Shown piece after piece: positions 1 to 5,904 of a stretch of DNA of 5,943 bases. The notes under the pieces are model-generated. The model ran no database searches. It saw only the letters and a program-made list of their open reading frames with translations, and was not told the origin of the DNA. Source of the DNA: an uncultured Bacillaceae bacterium (lineage in GTDB: Bacteria; Bacillota; Bacilli; Bacillales; Amphibacillaceae); the NCBI GenBank assembly GCA_945639745.1, contig CALZEK010000096.1:1-5943 (forward strand). The letters are read 5' to 3'. The position numbers were made by a program, and so were the translations under genes. Within the stretch, counting starts at the first letter, position 1. Each line of letters opens with the position of its first letter.

Positions 1-11
1 AGATTATCTGA

Positions 12-1037
12 TTGAAAGCAAGACGAAATAAACCAACAATCGTTGATGTAGCAAAGTTATCGGGTGTTTCAGTAGCAACTGTTTCGCGAATAATTAACAA
101 TCAAGGAGGCGTTCGAAAAGAAACAGAGGATAGAATTGTTCAAGCTATAAAAGAACTCAATTATATTCCTAATGCTGTTGCACGGAGTATGGTGCAAAAA
201 GAAACTAAAGCGATTGCTGTCATTATTCCAGATATTCGTAATCCGTTTTTTTCGGAATTAGTTTCAAGTATTGAAAAAAAAGCCTTAGAAAAAGATTATT
301 TTACAACGCTTAGTAATTCAAATGATTCTAAAGAGATTGAAAGTAAAATCGTAAAACATATTATCCAGCGCGGTGTGGATGGTGTGATTGTGACAACTGC
401 AGATGAAGAAGGGCATCAATTAAAGCCTTTATTTGATGCAAACATCCCTGTTGTAGCTGTTGATCGGATATTAAAAAACTATCAAGTTGATACTGTGATT
501 ATCGGAAATCGAGAAGGTGCTTATGAAGCTGTCCAACATTTAATTACAGAAGGACATCAAAAAATCGCTATCATTAGAGGGCCACAAGATACAACACCAG
601 GGATTGAGAGATATAAAGGCTATAAACAAGCTTTAAAAGAAAATGGAATAAAAGAATTTTCTAAATGGGTTAAAGATGGAGACTTTAGAGAGCAAAGTGG
701 TTATGACTTAACAAAACAACTTTATACACTTGAAGATAAACCAACTGCGATATTCTCCAGCAATAATTTAATGAGCCTAGGTGTTATCAAAGCACTTAAA
801 GAGTTGAAGTGGAAATTAGGTGAAGAGCTTGCATTTATAGGTTTTGATGATCTTGAAATAGCTACTTTCATAAAACCGGAGTTAACAACAGTTGCTCGCC
901 CAATGGAACAACTTGGAGAAGTTGCATTTGATTTATTATATAAACGCATGCAAGAGCATGATTTAGAGCAAATAAATAAAAAAGAAATTATTTTAGAACC
1001 ACATTTAAAAATTAGAAATTCAAGTAAAAATATCTAA
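12..1037 (+). CDS. rbsR: LacI-family transcriptional regulator of the ribose-type operon (RbsR)
   Basis: This is a DNA-binding repressor that probably controls the downstream sugar operon in response to the sugar or its phosphate. Its 341 residues match the usual LacI/GalR length. An N-terminal helix-turn-helix spans about residues 9-29 (DVAKLSGVSVATVSRI core). It is followed by a hinge helix (NAVARSM, 54-60) and a periplasmic-binding-protein-like effector domain. That domain shows NPFF at 77-80, DR at 151-152, SSNN at 249-252 and GFDD at 277-280. The start is TTG: an in-frame TGA sits directly upstream at 9-11, and the next in-frame ATG falls at residue 60, after the helix-turn-helix. The first 11 bases hold no clear ribosome binding site, although AGA at 1-3 could be the end of one cut by the window edge. 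The gene lies 27 bases before rbsD on the same strand with no terminator between, so it is probably autoregulated. Family assignment is very secure; the rbsR name rests on context. Confidence 0.93.
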   Translation: MKARRNKPTIVDVAKLSGVSVATVSRIINNQGGVRKETEDRIVQAIKELNYIPNAVARSMVQKETKAIAVIIPDIRNPFFSELVSSIEKKALEKDYFTTLSNSNDSKEIESKIVKHIIQRGVDGVIVTTADEEGHQLKPLFDANIPVVAVDRILKNYQVDTVIIGNREGAYEAVQHLITEGHQKIAIIRGPQDTTPGIERYKGYKQALKENGIKEFSKWVKDGDFREQSGYDLTKQLYTLEDKPTAIFSSNNLMSLGVIKALKELKWKLGEELAFIGFDDLEIATFIKPELTTVARPMEQLGEVAFDLLYKRMQEHDLEQINKKEIILEPHLKIRNSSKNI

Positions 1038-1064
1038 AAATCAAATATAAAAAGGAGCTAAATC

Positions 1065-1463
1065 ATGAAAAAAACAGGCATATTACATCCAGGACTTAAT
1101 AAATTGATTTCAGAAACAGGCCATCTGGATGAAATTGTAATAACGGATGCTGGGTTACCTTTACCTGAAGAAGTTAATACACGGATAGATTTAGCTTTAA
1201 AAGAAGGAACAGTTCCTTTTTTGGAAGTCTTAAATACAGTAATTGATGAATTATTTGTTGAAAAAGTTATTATGGCTGAAGAAATAAAAACAGTTAGTCC
1301 TAAATTACATAAACAATTATTAATCATATTTAAAGATGTCGACATCGAATACCTATCACATATTGATTTTAAAGAACGCACAAAGTCAGCTCGGGGAGTA
1401 GTGCGATCAGGTGAATTTACATCATTTGCCAATGTCATTTTGGTAAGTGGTGTCGTTTATTAA
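1065..1463 (+). CDS. rbsD: D-ribose pyranase (RbsD)
   Basis: This cytoplasmic sugar mutarotase of the RbsD/FucU family converts beta-pyranose ribose to the furanose form, which the kinase needs. Its 132 residues are close to the B. subtilis protein (131) and slightly shorter than E. coli RbsD (139). Family landmarks are visible: the N-terminal MKKTGILHP, catalytic His20 in TGH, Asp28 in TDAGLP, TRIDLAL at 39-45, AEEIK at 71-75, His99 and the C-terminal VRSGE...ANVIL block. At residue 121 there is Phe where E. coli and B. subtilis have the Tyr of the YAN substrate-binding motif; Asn123 is kept. ATG 1065 follows an AAAGGAG ribosome binding site at 1051-1057 with a 7-base spacer. The gene sits 35 bases ahead of rbsA with no terminator between. 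The identification is firm; whether ribose is the preferred sugar is less certain. Confidence 0.95.
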   Translation: MKKTGILHPGLNKLISETGHLDEIVITDAGLPLPEEVNTRIDLALKEGTVPFLEVLNTVIDELFVEKVIMAEEIKTVSPKLHKQLLIIFKDVDIEYLSHIDFKERTKSARGVVRSGEFTSFANVILVSGVVY

Positions 1464-1485
1464 AATCAGTTAAATATTAATTGTT

Positions 1486-1491
1486 AGGAGG
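1486..1491 (+). promoter_or_regulatory. Ribosome binding site that fixes the rbsA start
   Basis: AGGAGG lies 7 bases upstream of ATG 1499. An in-frame TTG at 1481 would make the protein six residues longer, but that codon lies upstream of this site and has no ribosome binding site of its own. ATG 1499 is therefore the supported start. Confidence 0.88.
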
Positions 1492-1498
1492 AAATAAA

Positions 1499-2995
1499 AT
1501 GTCACATCTATTAGCTTTGAAAAATATAAAAAAATCATTTTCAGGTGTTAAAGTATTAAAAGGGATTGATTTAGAAGTAGATAAAGGCGAAATTGTTGCT
1601 CTTTTAGGTGAAAATGGAGCAGGTAAATCAACTTTAATGAAAATCATTGCTGGTGTATTTAGCCCGACTGAAGGAGAAATATATTTAAAAGGTGAAAAAG
1701 TAACCATTTTAAATCCAAAACATTCCCAAGAATTAAAGATAAGCATTATTCACCAAGAATTTAATTTAATTACAGATATGACAATAGCTGAAAATATTTA
1801 TCTTGGTCGTGAGAAAAAGAAATTTGCTGGGATTATTGACTGGAAAAAAATGAGAGAAGATACTGTAGCAGTTCTTGAAAGAGTTGGGATTAAACACTTA
1901 TCACCTAACACATTGATTTCCGAGTGTTCAGTTGCTGAACGTCAGTTGATTGAAATTGCCAAAGCCTTATCATTTGATTCAGAAGTTTTAATTATGGATG
2001 AACCAACTGCAACATTAAATGCAAAAGAAACCGATACATTACTAGGATTAATGACCAGTTTACGCAATGAAGGTATAGGAATAATATTTATTACGCACCG
2101 CTTAGATGAAGTCATGCGAGTAGCAGATCGAATTGCTGTACTGAGAGATGGTAATTTTATTGGGTCAGAAAAAATTGTAGATGTCACAGAAGATAAAATG
2201 GTTTCCATGATGGTTGGGCGTGATATCACTGATTTATTCCCTGACCGGATTATTCCACAGGAAGAGATCTTGATGACAGTAGATAATTTATCAGTAAGTG
2301 ATAAGCTGCATAATGTTTCCTTTAGTGTAGCAAAAGGTGAAGTGCTTGGTGTTGCTGGATTGCTTGGATCTGGTAAAACAACACTTTCTAAAGCACTATT
2401 TGGTTTAGAAAAACGACAGACTGGTTCAATTACTTTTCTTGATCAGTCGATAGGAACACCTAAACAAGCCATTGATTCAGGAATTGCTTTAGTAACAGAT
2501 GATAGAAAAGGTGAAGGGCTTGTGTTAAACCTTTCTGTTTATGAAAACTTACTATTGCCTTTTTACCGCAAGATAGGTAAAACAGGTGTCTTGAATAAAT
2601 CAAAAATGGATACAATCGTTAGCAAATGGATTGATGCATTAAAGATAAAAGTGCATCACCCATCCGTTGAAGTAGGTACACTTAGTGGTGGGAATCAACA
2701 AAAAGTTGTTTTAGGTAAATGGTTACAGACGAATCCAAAATTACTCATTCTAAATGAACCTACCAGAGGAATAGACATTGGTGCAAAAACAGAAATATAT
2801 AAAATTATTAAAGATTTAACAGAAGAAGGCATTTCAATTATTTTAATTTCATCAGAAATGCCAGAATTACTAGGGATGGCTCACCGGACAATTGTTTTAC
2901 ATGAAGGTGAATTAAGTGGTGAATTAACAGCTGAAGAAGCAACTCAAGAAAAAATCTTTAATTACGCTACAGGAGGCGGGGCAGTTGCAAAATAA
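1499..2995 (+). CDS. rbsA: Ribose-type ABC importer ATP-binding protein with two ATPase domains (RbsA)
   Basis: This membrane-associated ATPase powers the RbsABC importer. It has 498 residues (E. coli RbsA 501) and two tandem nucleotide-binding domains. Domain 1 shows Walker A GENGAGKST (37-45), a Q-loop at Gln86, a signature-like CSVAERQ (143-149), Walker B LIMDEPT (164-170) and the switch His200. Domain 2 shows GLLGSGKTT (287-295), TDDRKGEGLVL (333-343), signature LSGGNQQK (395-402), LLILNEPTRGID (415-426) and SSEMPE (451-456) where a switch His would be. Domain 2 is odd in two ways. Its Walker A has the Lys that E. coli RbsA replaces with Arg (GAGRTEL), while its Walker B Asp is Asn (Asn419 before Glu420). 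The start is ATG 1499, chosen for its AGGAGG site. The 3' end overlaps rbsC by 11 bases. The family is certain; the exact sugar depends on RbsB. Confidence 0.95.
   Translation: MSHLLALKNIKKSFSGVKVLKGIDLEVDKGEIVALLGENGAGKSTLMKIIAGVFSPTEGEIYLKGEKVTILNPKHSQELKISIIHQEFNLITDMTIAENIYLGREKKKFAGIIDWKKMREDTVAVLERVGIKHLSPNTLISECSVAERQLIEIAKALSFDSEVLIMDEPTATLNAKETDTLLGLMTSLRNEGIGIIFITHRLDEVMRVADRIAVLRDGNFIGSEKIVDVTEDKMVSMMVGRDITDLFPDRIIPQEEILMTVDNLSVSDKLHNVSFSVAKGEVLGVAGLLGSGKTTLSKALFGLEKRQTGSITFLDQSIGTPKQAIDSGIALVTDDRKGEGLVLNLSVYENLLLPFYRKIGKTGVLNKSKMDTIVSKWIDALKIKVHHPSVEVGTLSGGNQQKVVLGKWLQTNPKLLILNEPTRGIDIGAKTEIYKIIKDLTEEGISIILISSEMPELLGMAHRTIVLHEGELSGELTAEEATQEKIFNYATGGGAVAK
2971..2976 (+). promoter_or_regulatory. 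Ribosome binding site for rbsC, inside the end of rbsA
   Basis: AGGAGG lies within the last codons of rbsA, 8 bases before the TTG at 2985. It supports TTG as the rbsC start and suggests that translation of rbsC is coupled to that of rbsA. Confidence 0.85.
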
Positions 2996-3959
2996 TCAAG
3001 ATGTAGAAAAAAAGAATAAGTGGATAGATATCGTCCTCTTTCTTGATAAATACCGTGTGTTATTAATTTTTGCTTTATTACTTATTGTTGCAAGCTTTTT
3101 ATCAGATGCATTTCTAACGACCAATAATTTATTTAACGTCTTTAGACAAGTATCCATCATAGCTATTATGTCTGTCGGAATGACATTAGTTATTATTACA
3201 GCAGGAATTGATTTATCAGTCGGTTCAGTTATGGCGTTTTCAGGTGCGATTCTTGCTGGTGTGATTGCTGCTGGTGTCTCATTACCAATTGCTATTATCG
3301 CATGTCTTGCAGTAGGTATTGTTTTAGGAGCTTTTAATGGCTTTATCATTGCAAAAGGAAAAGTACCCGCATTTATTGCCACTCTAGCTGTAATGGTTAT
3401 TGCTAGAGGGATGACCTTAGTCTTTACACAAGGAAATCCAATAGTTATTAGTAACCCAGCATTTCGCTTTATTGGTTCAGGTACTATTTTTGGTATTCCA
3501 TTCCCCATCGTCTTAATGCTTGTTATTTTTGCATTTATGTATTGGGTATTAAAGCACACGACCTTTGGTAGATATATTTACGCAATTGGTGGCAATGAAG
3601 AAGCTTCTCGCTTAGCTGGTATTTCAGTGGATCGAGTAAAGATTTCTGTTTATGCTTTATCAGGTTTATTTGCTTCAATGTCTGCATTGATTTATACCTC
3701 ACGTCTGATGTCAGCACAGCCTAATGCTGGGACTGGAATGGAATTAGATGCTATTGCAGCAGTTATTATTGGAGGAACAAGTCTTGCAGGAGGTAAGGGT
3801 GGCGTTACAGGTACATTAATTGGAGCTTTAATTATGGGTGTTTTAGATAATATTTTAAATTTAACAAACGTATCGCCATTTTATCAAGATATCGCTAAAG
3901 GATTAGTTATCTTAGCAGCAGTTTTAATAGATAGTAAATTAGCAAATCTTAAAAAATAA
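2985..3959 (+). CDS. rbsC: Ribose-type ABC importer permease (RbsC)
   Basis: This integral membrane permease of the ribose/xylose/galactose ABC class forms the import channel, probably as a dimer. It has 324 residues (E. coli RbsC 321). A charged cytoplasmic N-terminus precedes a run of hydrophobic segments at roughly 25-40, 56-72, 80-97, 101-123, 127-146, 171-189, 219-237, 254-268, 273-291 and 303-316. Family landmarks include TAGIDLSVGS (72-81), KVPAFIATL (126-134), GRYIYAIGGNEEASRLAGI (195-213), which resembles the coupling loop that contacts the ATPase, and ELDAIAAVIIGGTSLAGGKGG (253-273). TTG 2985 is the start because AGGAGG sits 8 bases upstream; the reading frame then overlaps the rbsA end by 11 bases, a sign of coupled translation. 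The gene is intact with no missing segment. The permease alone does not reveal the sugar. Confidence 0.95.
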   Translation: MQNNQDVEKKNKWIDIVLFLDKYRVLLIFALLLIVASFLSDAFLTTNNLFNVFRQVSIIAIMSVGMTLVIITAGIDLSVGSVMAFSGAILAGVIAAGVSLPIAIIACLAVGIVLGAFNGFIIAKGKVPAFIATLAVMVIARGMTLVFTQGNPIVISNPAFRFIGSGTIFGIPFPIVLMLVIFAFMYWVLKHTTFGRYIYAIGGNEEASRLAGISVDRVKISVYALSGLFASMSALIYTSRLMSAQPNAGTGMELDAIAAVIIGGTSLAGGKGGVTGTLIGALIMGVLDNILNLTNVSPFYQDIAKGLVILAAVLIDSKLANLKK

Positions 3960-3970
3960 TGATATATAGT

Positions 3971-3975
3971 GGAGG
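3971..3975 (+). promoter_or_regulatory. Ribosome binding site that fixes the rbsB start
   Basis: GGAGG lies 8 bases before ATG 3984. An in-frame GTG at 3969 overlaps this site and would put five extra residues before an ordinary lipoprotein signal peptide. ATG 3984 is therefore preferred. Confidence 0.87.
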
Positions 3976-3983
3976 TTGGACAA

Positions 3984-4934
3984 ATGAAAAAAATTCTAAG
4001 TGTTGTCATGATTATGTTTGTATTAGTTTTAGCTGCGTGTAGTAATGATGATGGTGGAAATAGTAACGGTGAAAAGTCAGATGCATCAGATATGAAAATA
4101 GGATTGGCAGTTAATACATTAAATAATCCTTTCTTTGTTGATTTAAAAGATGGTGCAGAAAAAACGGCAGATGAAGAAGGAATCGATCTGGTCGTTATTG
4201 ATTCTCAAGGTGATCCAGGTAAACAAATGTCAGATGTAGAAAATTTACTGCAACAAAATATTGACTTATTAATTTTAAATCCGGTTGATAGTGATGCAGC
4301 AGGTCAAGCGTCACTCTTAGCAAATGATCAAAATGTTCCAGTTATTACAGTTGATCGTGAAGCCTCAGAAGGAGAAATTGTAACACATGTAGGATATGAC
4401 GCTTTAAAGTCTGGAGAAATAGCAGCAACTTATTTAGAGGAAGAATTAAAAGGTGAGGGCAAAGTAGTCGAAGTACAAGGAGTATTAGGAACTAATGTTG
4501 GACGTGATCGTAGTAAAGGATTTAATGAACATGTCGATACAGTAGATAATCTTGAAATTATTGCGAGTCAGTCGGCTAATTTTGATCGCGGGGAAGCATT
4601 GTCTGTTATGGAAGACATTTTACAAGCAAATAGTGAAATTGACGCTGTTTATGCAGCAAATGATGAAATGGTCATGGGCGCATTATCCGCAATTGAATCC
4701 GCAGGACGATTAGATGAAATTGTAGTTATAGGTACAGATGCAATTGATCCGGCATTAGAAGCAATTCGTGAAGGCCGTTTAGATGCAACAATTGCTGAAC
4801 CACCATTTTTCCTAGGGAAAGAAGCAGTAGATGCAGCAATGAAAACATTAGCTGGTGAAGAAGTCGATGAACAAATTACATTAGAAAACACATTAGTTAC
4901 CGAAGATAATGTTGATGATGTAAAAACAAGATAA
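3984..4934 (+). CDS. rbsB: Ribose-type ABC importer substrate-binding lipoprotein (RbsB)
   Basis: This extracellular sugar receptor is anchored to the outer face of the membrane and delivers the pentose to RbsC. It has 316 residues. A short Lys-rich start and hydrophobic stretch lead to a lipobox LAAC (16-19) with lipidated Cys19, followed by a flexible Asp/Asn/Gly/Ser linker to about residue 36. The mature domain aligns well with E. coli RbsB. Ligand-contact equivalents are Asn48, Phe50 and Phe51 (NNPFF), Asp124-Arg125, Arg176, Phe200, Asn226 (AANDE) and Asp252 (GTD). The one clear exception is Glu272 (TIAEPP), where E. coli has Gln235 (TIAQLP). This substitution could shift sugar preference. 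ATG 3984 gives a normal lipoprotein signal. The gene lies 24 bases after rbsC and 13 before rbsK. A ribose/pentose binding protein is secure; strict ribose specificity is not. Confidence 0.94.
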   Translation: MKKILSVVMIMFVLVLAACSNDDGGNSNGEKSDASDMKIGLAVNTLNNPFFVDLKDGAEKTADEEGIDLVVIDSQGDPGKQMSDVENLLQQNIDLLILNPVDSDAAGQASLLANDQNVPVITVDREASEGEIVTHVGYDALKSGEIAATYLEEELKGEGKVVEVQGVLGTNVGRDRSKGFNEHVDTVDNLEIIASQSANFDRGEALSVMEDILQANSEIDAVYAANDEMVMGALSAIESAGRLDEIVVIGTDAIDPALEAIREGRLDATIAEPPFFLGKEAVDAAMKTLAGEEVDEQITLENTLVTEDNVDDVKTR

Positions 4935-4936
4935 GT

Positions 4937-4942
4937 AGGTGG
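4937..4942 (+). promoter_or_regulatory. Ribosome binding site that fixes the rbsK start
   Basis: AGGTGG begins two bases after the rbsB stop and ends 5 bases before ATG 4948. The upstream in-frame GTG at 4939 lies inside this site, and the ATG at 4943 is in another frame, so ATG 4948 is the best start. The site is weaker than the GGAGG-type sites of the other genes. Confidence 0.75.
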
Positions 4943-4947
4943 ATGTT

Positions 4948-5880
4948 ATGGCAAAAATTGTTGTAGTAGGGAGTTATGTAGTTGATTTAATGAGCCGCAC
5001 ACCTCATATCCCAAGTGCAGGAGAAACGGTTTTAGGAGGTCCATTTCAAATGGGGCCAGGAGGTAAAGGTGGTAATCAAGCTGTTGCAGCAGCAAGGTTA
5101 AACTCAAATGTTACGATGGTAACGAAAGTGGGCAAAGATATCTTTGGAAACGATGCGATTCAAAATTTTGAACAAGAAGGTATTTCGACTCAATATATAA
5201 CACGTCATCCCAAAGAACAAACAGGTACAGCATTGATTGCTGTAGATAATAATAGTGAAAATATGATTGTGGTCTCGCCTGGAGCATGTGGCTTAATTAC
5301 CAAACAAGATGTGGAAGCTGCGCGTTCTGCTTTTATTGAATCAGATATAGTTTTATTACAATTAGAAACTTCAATCGAAGCTGTAAAAGCAACAATTGAA
5401 TTAGCGCATGAGTTAAATAAGCCAGTGATTTTAAATCCAGCACCTTATCAAGAAGTAACGCCTGACTTGTTAGCAAAGGTGACATATATAACACCAAATG
5501 AAACAGAAGCAAAATTATTAACCGGTGTCGAAGTGACATCTGAATCATCAGCAAGAGAAGCGGCGAAAAAATTAATCGCAACAGGTGTTAAAACAGTTAT
5601 CATCACATTAGGAAAAAGAGGTTGTTTTGTTTATGATGGTAGAGATGAGGGCCGTTTAATTGATGCCTATAATGTTCTAGCTGTAGATACAACTGGTGCA
5701 GGTGATGCGTTTAATGGCGCTTTTGCGACCTATATTTCGTCGGGGTATTCACTAGATGAAGCGATTATTCGAGCAAATGCAGTCGGTGCACTCGCGGTTA
5801 CAAAGGTCGGCACAGCTATTGCGATGCCGTATAAAGATGAGTTAGAAAGTTTTCTTCAAGATAAAGTTACATCAAACTAA
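4948..5880 (+). CDS. rbsK: Ribokinase-like PfkB-family sugar kinase (RbsK)
   Basis: This cytoplasmic ATP-dependent kinase phosphorylates the imported furanose at C5, feeding the pentose phosphate pathway if the substrate is ribose. It has 310 residues, the normal ribokinase length. The PfkB signatures are present: GGKGGNQAVAAARL (38-51) and DTTGAGDAFNGAF (247-259) with catalytic base Asp253. Also visible are LLQLE (136-140) with the sugar-contact Glu140, NPAP (163-166) and PNETEA (183-188). The N-terminal sugar motif reads GSYVVDL (8-14). Asp13 matches E. coli Asp16, but the Asn14 equivalent is Val11. Salmonella deoxyribokinase, as I recall it, also has a hydrophobic residue there (GSNMVDL) and shares the TKVG.DIF stretch. 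ATG 4948 was chosen over GTG 4939. The kinase family is certain; deoxyribokinase activity is a real alternative to ribokinase. Confidence 0.88.
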   Translation: MAKIVVVGSYVVDLMSRTPHIPSAGETVLGGPFQMGPGGKGGNQAVAAARLNSNVTMVTKVGKDIFGNDAIQNFEQEGISTQYITRHPKEQTGTALIAVDNNSENMIVVSPGACGLITKQDVEAARSAFIESDIVLLQLETSIEAVKATIELAHELNKPVILNPAPYQEVTPDLLAKVTYITPNETEAKLLTGVEVTSESSAREAAKKLIATGVKTVIITLGKRGCFVYDGRDEGRLIDAYNVLAVDTTGAGDAFNGAFATYISSGYSLDEAIIRANAVGALAVTKVGTAIAMPYKDELESFLQDKVTSN

Positions 5881-5891
5881 ATTGAATCATT

Positions 5892-5896
5892 GGAGG
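5892..5896 (+). promoter_or_regulatory. Ribosome binding site for a gene running off the right edge
   Basis: GGAGG (followed by GG) lies 12 bases after the rbsK stop with no hairpin terminator between. Its strength and position, like the sites before the other genes, imply that another coding region begins within the next 10 bases or so. Confidence 0.7.
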
Positions 5897-5904
5897 GGTT
5901 TGTT

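Noticed and set aside
1038..1064. Separate promoter or terminator between rbsR and rbsD
   Set aside because: The 27-base gap holds only an A-rich stretch and the rbsD ribosome binding site, with no hairpin or promoter boxes.
1058..1438. Minus-strand open frame opposite rbsD
   Set aside because: It is an antisense shadow of a well-conserved gene with no recognisable domain.
1464..1485. AT-rich near-palindrome (TTAAATATTAATT) between rbsD and rbsA as an operator or terminator
   Set aside because: It is too weak and AT-only, with no GC stem or T-run. It is probably ordinary AT-rich spacer.
1481..1498. N-terminal extension of RbsA from TTG 1481
   Set aside because: The AGGAGG site lies downstream of this TTG, and family alignment begins at the ATG at 1499.
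2996..3559. Long minus-strand open frame (187 codons) opposite rbsC
   Set aside because: It lies entirely within the convincing permease gene, has no family resemblance and reads as a low-complexity antisense product.
3969..3983. N-terminal extension of RbsB from GTG 3969
   Set aside because: The GTG overlaps the ribosome binding site, and the lipoprotein signal is normal from ATG 3984.
4939..4947. GTG 4939 as rbsK start
   Set aside because: It lies inside the AGGTGG ribosome binding site; ATG 4948 gives the usual ribokinase N-terminus.
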